A DNA stretch of 5,161 bases from Candidatus Nealsoniibacteriota bacterium (lineage in GTDB: Bacteria; Patescibacteriota; Minisyncoccia; Minisyncoccales; CSSED10-335), in assembly GCA_003557585.1 (NCBI GenBank), contig PWOE01000071.1:1-5161 (forward strand), given 5' to 3'. Under the pieces are notes generated by a model. The model worked only from the letters and a program-made list of their open reading frames with translations, made no database searches and was not told the DNA's origin. A program made the position numbers and the translations under genes. The first letter of the stretch is position 1. The number at the start of each line of letters is the position of its first letter. Positions 1 through 5,004 of this stretch are shown in pieces.

Positions 1-677
1 ACATCCATTCTGTGGACTGTAATTGGAGAATCATCTGCATTCAACCTAAAGACGGCAACATCTTTAGTTTGATTTGAACCAACTTCAACATTTCTAATGG
101 TTGTTCTTGCTTCTACTGAAAGCTCACCTTCTTCTCCTGTTATAGGAGTTACAGGTACATCCTCATCATCTTCGTCGTCATCTGGGTCTGGTGTTGGAGC
201 TACTGGAGCTGTCAACAAACTGTTAAGTCTATCTCTTGTCTGGGGTCCAACATAGCCTGTTCCAGAAGATAGCCCTATTGGAGCTAATATTTCTGCAGCA
301 TGCTTGTTTTGGAAATTTATTACAGCACTTCTGGTTAATGAACCGAAGTATTCTGTCTCTTGCCCTTTTGAACCATAGCTATAATCAGCTACCTTGGTGT
401 CGGCACTCATGTTTAAAATTGCTTGTAAGCATTTAACATCAGTTCCTCTTGATCCAAGTGATAGGTTTCTGTTGAAACCAGTTACTCCTGTACAGGCTGC
501 TGGTAAGTCGCCTGCTGGAGTTGATTGTAGTTGGTCAATTAATTCTTGAAGCTCAGCGATTTGAGCTAAAAGATCTTCGATCGTAGTTGCATCAGCATAA
601 GTTGCTGGCCCAACTACAGAAAGAGCAAGAGCGAAGGTCAATACGACCGCTGCGATTTTTCTTGTAATTTCGCTCAT
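1..677 (-). CDS. Secreted S-layer-like surface protein with peptidoglycan-binding-like domain (C-terminus beyond window)
   Basis: My own translation from ATG at 677 stays open for 225 codons to the window edge, so the C-terminus is missing. Residues 1-28 form a signal peptide: basic start (SEITRK), hydrophobic core, and a likely cut after ATYA. Residues 31-52 are a heptad-like coiled coil (IEDLLAQIAELQELIDQLQ). Residues 62-155 look like a PG_binding_1-type domain: NLSLGSRGTDVKCLQAILN, then YFGSLTRSAVINFQNKH, with Cys62 and Cys83 placed as a possible disulfide pair. A Pro/Asp/Glu linker follows (about 159-178, run DPDDDEDDEDVP). From about 184 a beta-rich segment begins (VEVGSNQTKDVAVFRLNADD), like the repeated surface domains of Parcubacteria. 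It probably sits on the cell surface. No in-frame start lies upstream before a stop at 741-743, and no good ribosome binding site is visible. Family assignment is from motif memory; exact function is unknown. Confidence 0.85.
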   Translation of the reverse strand, partial: MSEITRKIAAVVLTFALALSVVGPATYADATTIEDLLAQIAELQELIDQLQSTPAGDLPAACTGVTGFNRNLSLGSRGTDVKCLQAILNMSADTKVADYSYGSKGQETEYFGSLTRSAVINFQNKHAAEILAPIGLSSGTGYVGPQTRDRLNSLLTAPVAPTPDPDDDEDDEDVPVTPITGEEGELSVEARTTIRNVEVGSNQTKDVAVFRLNADDSPITVHRMD

Positions 678-733
678 TTTTTCTTTTGAATCTCTACAAG
701 CGCCATTTAATTGGAACTTGTATTCGATTCTAA

Positions 734-747
734 TTAATAATTATTAA
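734..747. repeat. Perfect 14-bp AT palindrome upstream of the surface protein gene
   Basis: TTAATAATTATTAA reads the same on both strands. It lies 57 bases before the surface protein start, in the most AT-rich part of the gap and the likeliest place for its promoter -10 region. I could not match a convincing -35/-10 pair here. It could be an operator or simply AT-rich promoter DNA. Confidence 0.4.
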
Positions 748-757
748 CTTTGTAATC

Positions 758-836
758 AATCGCTGCCGACCTGGTCCTAAACAAGGACAACGATTTGTTT
801 CCCCTGAAAGGGGTTTTTCCCGCGAATCAATCGCGG
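758..836 (-). ncRNA. Structured non-coding segment with three consecutive stem-loops
   Basis: Read on the minus strand, three helices occur in series. First is CCGCGA-TTGAT-TCGCGG (836-820). Next is CCCCT-TTC-AGGGG (813-801). Last is an 8-bp stem of AATCGTTG (795-788) with CAGCGATT (765-758), enclosing an inner TCCT-TGTTT-AGGA hairpin. The outer stem has one pair that is G-U on the minus-strand RNA but A-C on the plus strand, so the fold favours minus-strand RNA. It starts 14 bases after the DUF5667 stop and ends 80 bases before the surface protein start. It could be the 3' end of the sigma operon or a structured 5' leader of the surface protein. No known riboswitch consensus was recognised. 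The middle hairpin has TTTTT after it only on the plus strand, so it is not an ordinary terminator for the minus-strand genes. Confidence 0.5.
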
Positions 837-850
837 ATTCCATTATTGAT

Positions 851-1651
851 TTAATTGTCTTCATCTTCAATATCTTCTTCTGTATCTTCTTCTTCAAGAG
901 CTTCTTCTGAAATTTCTCTTTCTTGTCCGATTCCAAGAAGAGTTCTCAATGAAGTTCGATAATTTCCATTTTCAAAATATTCAATCGCTGATTCAAGCAA
1001 TTCTTCGTCTTTTTCAGTTAAACTTCTATTCTTTAAATCATCTATCAAGAGAGAGGCTAAATCTTTGGCAGCGCTTGAAGATATCTCATCTTCTGCTCTG
1101 ACTCCTAAAGAGCCGATTAATAGCTCTTCTTTGTCTTCAATCTCTAGAATAGATGGGGCAAAGTTTCTGGCTATCTCAACTGCCTCTTCTTTTGGTTTGC
1201 TCTCAATAGATTGAGCAAAGTCTCTTTGAATCTTTGATTTCATCTTTTCCAATTCATCGATAGCAGCGGAAAGCTTCTCAATCTCATTTCTGGTGATAAG
1301 TTCTGAAACTTCGTCCAATCTTCTATTAGCAAGCAATAGATTGTATTCTTGTTGATTTTCTGGAGAGATGAGAGCCATCTGACCTTTTTCAGAAAATCTC
1401 TTGAGGTTATATAGTAGATCTCCGGGTGTAGCAGTCTGAGCTGAAACAATCAAGAGAGCTATCAAAGCAAAGCTGGCCACAGCTGTCATTAATGGCTTAT
1501 TAAAGAGTCTGCTTAAGCTTGAGGATAGGCTATCATCTCTTTCAAGAATATTCTCCTTAGTCAAAGAAACCCAATTTGATTCGGGTTTAATATTTTCCAG
1601 TGATTTAATTTTTGAGATGATGTCTCTTTCTTGCATAGTATCGGCTTTCAC
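851..1651 (-). CDS. DUF5667-type single-pass membrane protein, likely anti-sigma partner
   Basis: 266 residues from GTG at 1651; an ATG five codons in (1636) is an equally good start, since neither has a Shine-Dalgarno sequence. Residues 1-53 are a soluble N-terminal part, 54-72 a membrane helix (LMTAVASFALIALLIVSAQ), and the rest would lie outside the membrane. Right after the helix comes TPGDLLYNLKRFSEKGQMAL and then LLLANRRLDEVSELI, the hallmark of DUF5667 proteins. The remainder is helical and charged, ending in a very acidic tail (246-266). The gene starts 33 bases after the ECF sigma stop, so the two are almost certainly co-transcribed. With this arrangement the short N-terminal part could hold the sigma factor at the membrane. 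The protein has no Cys or His at all, so it is not a zinc-binding (ZAS) anti-sigma factor. The anti-sigma role is inferred from position and topology. Confidence 0.8.
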   Translation of the reverse strand: MKADTMQERDIISKIKSLENIKPESNWVSLTKENILERDDSLSSSLSRLFNKPLMTAVASFALIALLIVSAQTATPGDLLYNLKRFSEKGQMALISPENQQEYNLLLANRRLDEVSELITRNEIEKLSAAIDELEKMKSKIQRDFAQSIESKPKEEAVEIARNFAPSILEIEDKEELLIGSLGVRAEDEISSSAAKDLASLLIDDLKNRSLTEKDEELLESAIEYFENGNYRTSLRTLLGIGQEREISEEALEEEDTEEDIEDEDN

Positions 1652-1684
1652 TTATTACGACGTATGAGATCAGTTTTTGTTACA

Positions 1685-2191
1685 CTAAGCTTCCAGGACA
1701 TCTCTTAATGATTCCATCGCTCTATGAATCATTACTCTGGTAGCTCCCTCTGACTTGTCTGTTATCTGAGCTATCTCGTTTATCGATAATTCATCTAGAT
1801 AGCGCCAGATAATGATATCTTGATAATCGTCTTTAACTTTCTTGATCGCCTTCATAACCATCTCTAGGTCTGAATTAATCTCCATCTCTTTTTTCAAATC
1901 CTCGCTGCTCGCTAAAGAGACTGAATCTATCGGAACTATCTGAGATTGACCTTTTTTACGATAATAGTCAAAGACTAGGTTTCGAGCTGTTTTATAGCAG
2001 AATGATCTAGGATTATCTAAAATTTCTCCTTTTTCGTATCTTCTTTCAAAGGCTCTCCAAGCTTTAGTGAAGGCTTCTGCGGTTAAGTCTTCTGCTATAT
2101 CTCGAGAATTTACCTTTAAAAAGACGAATCGATATATCTTATCGATATTGTCATCATATATTTGTCCGAACTCTTTTCTTGCTTGGTCCAT
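1685..2191 (-). CDS. ECF-type RNA polymerase sigma-70 factor
   Basis: 168 residues, a normal length for an ECF sigma factor, which directs RNA polymerase to a small set of promoters. Region 2 spans about residues 7-80: IYDDNIDKIYRFVFLKV, then DIAEDLTAEAFTKAW for core binding, and NPRSFCYKTARNLVFDYYRKK for -10 recognition and melting. A short linker (81-108) takes the place of region 3. Region 4 spans about 111-165, with a helix-turn-helix for -35 binding (LSINEIAQITDKSEGATRVMIHRAMESLR). No N- or C-terminal extra domain is present. The DUF5667 gene follows after 33 bases, making a sigma/anti-sigma pair. Upstream are three ATGTCCTA-type sites and a -10-like hexamer only 5 bases from the ATG. 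Purine-rich AAAGGA touches the ATG, too close to act as a ribosome binding site, which fits leaderless translation. The regulon is unknown; the surface protein downstream is one candidate. Confidence 0.92.
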   Translation of the reverse strand: MDQARKEFGQIYDDNIDKIYRFVFLKVNSRDIAEDLTAEAFTKAWRAFERRYEKGEILDNPRSFCYKTARNLVFDYYRKKGQSQIVPIDSVSLASSEDLKKEMEINSDLEMVMKAIKKVKDDYQDIIIWRYLDELSINEIAQITDKSEGATRVMIHRAMESLRDVLEA

Positions 2192-2196
2192 TCCTT

Positions 2197-2202
2197 TGTA
2201 TA
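2197..2202 (-). promoter_or_regulatory. Possible -10 element of the sigma factor gene
   Basis: TATACA ends 5 bases before the ATG at 2191, so transcription would begin at or next to the start codon. No good -35 lies 16-18 bases upstream; an activator or an alternative sigma factor could make up for this. This is a weak call. Confidence 0.35.
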
Positions 2203-2233
2203 AGGCTATTTAAGTTAAATAAGCTTGATTAGA

Positions 2234-2289
2234 TAGGACATTTACTCTCTTTTCCTTATGTCCTAACAGATTTCATCAAATGTCCTAAC
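2234..2289. promoter_or_regulatory. Three-copy ATGTCCTA operator-like cluster
   Basis: ATGTCCTAAC occurs twice as an exact 10-bp direct repeat (2258-2267 and 2280-2289), 22 bp apart, close to two turns of the helix. A third copy in reverse, TAGGACAT, lies at 2234-2241, giving an 8-bp inverted repeat with the middle copy across a 16-bp spacer. The last copy touches the stop codon of the regulator gene, and the cluster lies 43-98 bp upstream of the sigma factor start. This looks like a binding site array controlling the sigma operon. The neighbouring DeoR-type regulator is the natural candidate binder. The reversed pair could alternatively be the -35 and -10 parts of a non-standard promoter. 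Confidence 0.6.
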
Positions 2290-2870
2290 TAAATCTCGTT
2301 ATCGGCCATCTTGTAGTATGTTAGATTCGCCTTGCCGACTCTTTCAATCGTTCCTTCTTTAGTTAAAGCATCAAAATCTCTTCTTAGTGTTCTCTTGGTG
2401 ACTTGAGGAAAGATCTCTTGCACCTCTCTAACTTGCATCTTTTCTCTTTCTCTTAAAAGATCTATTATCTTTTTCTGTCTAGAATTAAGAGAAGCTAAGC
2501 TTGCAACAGGAGTTCTCTTTTCTTGAACAACTCTCTTTTCTGATATATCTTCTCTGATATTGTCGCTGAATCTTTGAATCTCTTCTTTAATTACTTGATA
2601 TCTCTCTTGAATATCCGCGATATCGTTCTGACTAACCCAATTCTGGTCCTTAGCTATCTCAAAGAATAGGTTGAGTGGCTCTACATCTTTCCTGATCTCA
2701 AAGGCGACATCGCTGTAATCAACTTCGGCGCCATCAATCAAGAGAATTAAATTAGTCAAAACACTATCAGCCAACTCTCTCATCTTATACCTAAGAGGCT
2801 CTTTCTTGGGAAAGAGCAGTGTCAATTTATAGAGGTCGCTGGTTAATTTAGTTAAATACTCTTTATCCAT
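2289..2870 (-). CDS. DeoR-type winged-helix transcriptional regulator with helical N-terminal domain
   Basis: 193 residues from ATG at 2870, fixed by an in-frame TGA stop just upstream. Residues 1-110 are all-helical. LYKLTLLFPKKEPLRYKMRE (14-33) resembles the first helices of four-helix-bundle (23S rRNA intervening sequence) proteins. Residues 129-188 form a DeoR-type winged helix: SRQKKIIDLLREREKMQVREV, then the recognition part QVTKRTLRRDFDALTKEGTIERVG, and a wing ending LTYYK. It would bind DNA in the cytoplasm. The sugar-binding sensor domain usual in DeoR proteins is absent and the winged helix is C-terminal rather than N-terminal, so the signal it senses is unknown. A good promoter lies directly upstream. 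The three-site cluster between this gene and the sigma gene is its likely target, by proximity only. Confidence 0.75.
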   Translation of the reverse strand: MDKEYLTKLTSDLYKLTLLFPKKEPLRYKMRELADSVLTNLILLIDGAEVDYSDVAFEIRKDVEPLNLFFEIAKDQNWVSQNDIADIQERYQVIKEEIQRFSDNIREDISEKRVVQEKRTPVASLASLNSRQKKIIDLLREREKMQVREVQEIFPQVTKRTLRRDFDALTKEGTIERVGKANLTYYKMADNEI

Positions 2871-2882
2871 ATAATTCCATCA

Positions 2883-2910
2883 TTTATAGCAAAAAGAGAT
2901 TAAAAGTCAA
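2883..2910 (-). promoter_or_regulatory. Sigma-70-type promoter of the DeoR-type regulator gene
   Basis: On the minus strand TTGACT (2910-2905), a 16-base spacer and TATAAA (2888-2883) make a near-consensus housekeeping promoter. The expected start of transcription, near 2876, leaves only about 5-7 bases before the ATG at 2870. The promoter is bracketed by a 6-bp inverted repeat, ATGGAA at 2916-2921 and TTCCAT at 2875-2880, which could be an operator. Confidence 0.65.
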
Positions 2911-2921
2911 AATTAATGGAA

Positions 2922-3434
2922 CTATAAAGAAGATACAAGCATCGAATACTGCTTCAAGTTGTTTAACTCACTTTCAGTTAAACTCTTGGCTTCATCTATC
3001 GCTTCTTTGATTAAATCTATCTCAATTTCAACAATCTCCCCCACTTCAAGTAACTGGCTCCCCTTCTTTTTCTGGATATAGTCCTCTGCAAAGATCTTTT
3101 CTTCTACAGAAAGTGAATCTTCTTCAAGGTATTCTTTCAGAGCTCTTCTGGCGAGATGAGTTAATCCTTCACCAACTTGAGTCTCCATCTTGTAAGAGTC
3201 TTTTTCGTCTTGTACAGCTTCTCCTGAAAGAGCTTCATCGTTGTCTATCTGAATGCTTTCTGACATCAAATTACCAAGAAAACCTCCAATTGCACTCTCT
3301 TTGGTACTATCTTTGTTTATTAAATAAGCAAAGGTTGAAGAGACTGCCAAAACAACAACGAAAGCCATGAGAAAGTTTCTCTTTTTTTCGTCATTCCGAA
3401 AAAACCCAAGACGAAACCTATTAGGTTTATTCAT
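2922..3434 (-). CDS. Single-pass membrane protein with LysM-like segment, function unknown
   Basis: 170 residues from ATG at 3434. A basic N-terminus (NKPNRFRLGFFRNDEKKR) precedes a membrane helix at about 21-39 (FLMAFVVVLAVSSTFAYLI), giving an inside-to-outside signal anchor. A flexible acidic stretch runs from 41 to 79. Residues 80-138 (YKMETQVGEGLTHLARRALK through GSQLLEVGEIVEI) follow the LysM pattern: a first strand with VGEG, a helix with the 'LARRA' core, a second helix, and a closing 'L-x-VG' strand. If this is right it would bind cell-wall glycan outside the membrane. A helical tail (139-170) follows. It lies between rmuC and the regulator with its own extended -10 promoter, so it can be expressed separately. 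The LysM reading is from pattern alone and is divergent; treat the protein as a conserved-type hypothetical if it fails. Confidence 0.65.
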   Translation of the reverse strand: MNKPNRFRLGFFRNDEKKRNFLMAFVVVLAVSSTFAYLINKDSTKESAIGGFLGNLMSESIQIDNDEALSGEAVQDEKDSYKMETQVGEGLTHLARRALKEYLEEDSLSVEEKIFAEDYIQKKKGSQLLEVGEIVEIEIDLIKEAIDEAKSLTESELNNLKQYSMLVSSL

Positions 3435-3460
3435 ATTATTTTATTAATTTACCGATTACT

Positions 3461-3488
3461 ATTGTACCAAAAAAGAATCAAAAGTAAA
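3461..3488 (-). promoter_or_regulatory. Extended -10 promoter of the LysM-like membrane protein gene
   Basis: On the minus strand TTTACT (3488-3483), a 16-base spacer and TACAAT (3466-3461) preceded by TGG, an extended -10 motif. The site fits in the gap after rmuC and would give a leader of roughly 20 bases with no Shine-Dalgarno sequence. Confidence 0.5.
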
Positions 3489-3492
3489 CAAA

Positions 3493-4557
3493 CTATTCTT
3501 TGTGACTAGGCTTTTCAATCTGCAAAGGCTTAATCTCGTTGGAATCACCAGTTATTCTTAAAACATCTTTATCTATCTTGCCTAGCTCCCTGTAACCAGC
3601 ATTGTAATTAACAACTGTTTTGTCTAAAGAATCACCAAGCTTTCTGTAATACTCCTCATAACCCTTCATATGTCGATTAAGATCCTCAACTCTTTTACCA
3701 ATCTCTTTAGCCGATTCTTCTATCTTGAAAGCTCTAAAGCCATACAGAACTGATTGTAGGTAAGCAGCAAACGTGGTCGGTGAAACAACGATGACATTCT
3801 TTTCTTTGTAAGCATAATCTATCAAGCTTCTGGTATTTGATTTAACCGAACCGACCTCATTAACTAAAAGATCGTAATATATCGCCTCAGCTGGTATAAA
3901 CATAAAGGCAAATGGTAAAGTTCCCTCTTGAGGCTTGATATACTTAGAAGTCTCTTCAATTCTCTTTTTTAAGTCATTTTTAAATAATTTCTCTAATTTC
4001 TCTTTTTCTTCTTGATTTTCGCTGTTAACAATTCGATTGTAATTATCAAGAGAGAATTTAGCATCTACGGGAATAAGGCCATCTTTAGCGATTATCACAG
4101 CATCAACTTGATCACCATCATTAAAAGTGTATTGCGTCTTGTATTCAGTTGGAGGCAAGATATTTGATAGTATTAACTCCAGACTAGCTTCACCTAAACT
4201 GCCTCTGCTTTTTTGGTTTTTAAGCGTCTTTTCTAAGCTTTGAAGTTGTTCGGCTATATAAAAGACTTGCTTGCTTGATTCTTTAACTTCAGAGACTCCT
4301 TTGGTCGCTTCAATCATCTGTCTGTTTATCTGTTCATTGATCTCTTTAATTAATCTTTGAGAGCTTTCAAACTGCTCTTTAACCGATTGATTCATCTGCT
4401 TGGTTGTTTCGCCAATCTTGGAATCAAGTGTCTTCTGTAATTCTTGAAGTTGCTGTTGAATCAATATATTCGAAGAATCGCTCTCTTTCCTACGTAAAAG
4501 AAGAGCGATTAATGCAACAACTCCTATTGAAGCTAGTATCAATAATGCCTCTGTCAT
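3493..4557 (-). CDS. rmuC: RmuC family protein (DNA recombination limiting protein)
   Basis: 354 residues from ATG at 4557. A TTG lies directly before it, but ATG is preferred and fits the promoter spacing. Residues 3-21 form a membrane helix (EALLILASIGVVALIALLL), followed by a long coiled coil (about 29-115, rich in Gln, Glu and Lys). The RmuC core follows: SRGSLGEASLELIL (117-130), then a nuclease-like motif with D152 in QVDAVII and D165-x-K167 in IPVDAKFSLDNY. Then come FMFIPAEAIYYDLL (218-231) and NVIVVSPTTFAAYLQSV (254-270). These match the family, whose fold resembles PD-(D/E)XK nucleases; E. coli RmuC limits recombination at inverted repeats. It is shorter than E. coli RmuC, with a brief C-terminal tail. 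It is likely held at the inner face of the membrane by its N-terminal helix. The gene appears to have its own promoter. Confidence 0.93.
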   Translation of the reverse strand: MTEALLILASIGVVALIALLLRRKESDSSNILIQQQLQELQKTLDSKIGETTKQMNQSVKEQFESSQRLIKEINEQINRQMIEATKGVSEVKESSKQVFYIAEQLQSLEKTLKNQKSRGSLGEASLELILSNILPPTEYKTQYTFNDGDQVDAVIIAKDGLIPVDAKFSLDNYNRIVNSENQEEKEKLEKLFKNDLKKRIEETSKYIKPQEGTLPFAFMFIPAEAIYYDLLVNEVGSVKSNTRSLIDYAYKEKNVIVVSPTTFAAYLQSVLYGFRAFKIEESAKEIGKRVEDLNRHMKGYEEYYRKLGDSLDKTVVNYNAGYRELGKIDKDVLRITGDSNEIKPLQIEKPSHKE

Positions 4558-4564
4558 CAACTTG

Positions 4565-4593
4565 ATATTAACATAAAAGAGTTCTGCTGAAAA
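4565..4593 (-). promoter_or_regulatory. Possible extended -10 promoter of rmuC
   Basis: On the minus strand TTTTCA (4593-4588), a 17-base spacer and TAATAT (4570-4565) preceded by TGT, an extended -10. Only 7 bases separate the -10 from the ATG at 4557, so the mRNA would be leaderless. Each hexamer matches consensus at about four of six positions. Confidence 0.45.
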
Positions 4594-4629
4594 CCGCTCA
4601 TAAGTTAGGTCCGGCTTTGAAAGTTGAAC

Positions 4630-4711
4630 TGTGGAAAACTTTAGCTAATATATTCGTTAAAAAGTTGCCATTTTAAGTCAAAATGGGATAATATAAAAAA
4701 AGTTTTCCACA
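4630..4711. repeat. 13-bp perfect inverted repeat with DnaA-box-like ends around AT-rich DNA
   Basis: TGTGGAAAACTTT (4630-4642) and its exact complement AAAGTTTTCCACA (4699-4711) face each other across 56 bp of very AT-rich sequence. Each arm contains TTTTCCACA, one base from the E. coli DnaA box TTATCCACA and the same as the form used in cyanobacteria. Inside lies a 7-bp hairpin, CCATTTT-AAGTC-AAAATGG (4668-4686). The gap follows a terminator, so the repeat is probably read as DNA. A protein-binding site or a small origin-like element are both possible. Confidence 0.55.
4665..4692 (+). promoter_or_regulatory. Weak candidate plus-strand promoter in the rmuC upstream gap
   Basis: TTGCCA (4665-4670), a 16-base spacer and GATAAT (4687-4692) each match the consensus at five of six positions. 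It would point into the back of the zinc-ribbon gene, with no plus-strand gene downstream. It may be an antisense promoter or chance in AT-rich DNA. Confidence 0.25.
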
Positions 4712-4743
4712 AAAAAAAGAGCTCACAAATAATTTTGTGAGCT
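4711..4743 (-). terminator. Intrinsic terminator after the zinc-ribbon gene
   Basis: On the minus strand a perfect 10-bp stem, AGCTCACAAA with TTTGTGAGCT (4743-4734 and 4729-4720) and a 4-base loop, is followed after one base by eight T residues (4718-4711). It begins 13 bases after the stop codon. It closes the protease/zinc-ribbon unit and separates it from rmuC. Confidence 0.9.
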
Positions 4744-4756
4744 ATGTAGCCTTGCG

Positions 4757-4972
4757 CTAACCGTTATAGCGATAGAAAGCGCTTAATGAGGCGGGACCTC
4801 TTTTCCGCCCCCCATTTCTGCCCATCCCTTTTGGAATGGCGCCGTTGCCTTCTGAGCCAAGACCATTTCTCCTCCTGCAACATGCGAAGCATATTGCACC
4901 ATCGTTGTACATAGAGAGATTTTTACCACAATCTTTGCACAACCTTTTGGTAGCATCGGTAGTAATTACCAT
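4757..4972 (-). CDS. Small zinc-ribbon protein with glycine/arginine-rich basic tail
   Basis: 71 residues from ATG at 4972, supported by the only strong Shine-Dalgarno sequence in the window (AGGAAGG, 6-base spacing). CKDC (12-15) and CFAC (28-31) give four cysteines placed to hold one zinc ion, with an extra Cys32. RRR follows at once, then a Gly-, Arg- and Lys-rich tail (37-60) without clear secondary structure, ending LSAFYRYNG. The basic tail suggests binding to nucleic acid or the ribosome, but this is only inference. The 3' half is visibly more GC-rich than neighbouring genes, mostly because of its Gly, Pro and Arg codons. It lies 32 bases after the protease fragment and is followed by a terminator, so it is the last gene of that unit. 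I do not recognise a named family. Confidence 0.75.
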   Translation of the reverse strand: MVITTDATKRLCKDCGKNLSMYNDGAICFACCRRRNGLGSEGNGAIPKGMGRNGGRKRGPASLSAFYRYNG

Positions 4973-4978
4973 AATGCA

Positions 4979-4985
4979 CCTTCCT
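4979..4985 (-). promoter_or_regulatory. Strong ribosome binding site of the zinc-ribbon gene
   Basis: AGGAAGG on the minus strand lies 6 bases before the ATG at 4972 and fixes that start. The other genes here lack a comparable site, so this small protein may be translated more strongly. Confidence 0.75.
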
Positions 4986-5004
4986 TTCTTTTTTTGTTAA
5001 AGAT

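Noticed and set aside
236..436. Plus-strand open frame of 66 codons
   Set aside because: It lies wholly inside the surface protein gene on the opposite strand, whose signal peptide and domain motifs are clear, and its translation has no recognisable features.
801..818. CCCCT-GAA-AGGGG hairpin followed by TTTTT as a plus-strand terminator
   Set aside because: No plus-strand gene lies upstream, and neighbouring helices fit minus-strand RNA better, so it was kept as part of the structured segment.
730..936. Minus-strand open frame of 68 codons running through the hairpin gap
   Set aside because: It begins out of frame inside the acidic tail of the DUF5667 gene; its Lys-rich translation is the frame-shifted image of Glu/Asp codons, and it would cross the structured segment.
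1240..1449. Minus-strand open frame of 69 codons
   Set aside because: Out-of-frame shadow inside the DUF5667 gene with no start signal or domain.
3113..3370. Plus-strand open frame of 85 codons
   Set aside because: Antisense shadow of the LysM-like membrane protein gene; no promoter, ribosome binding site or motif supports it.
4558..4560. TTG as the start of rmuC
   Set aside because: An ATG follows immediately, is the preferred start codon, and sits at the distance expected from the -10 element.
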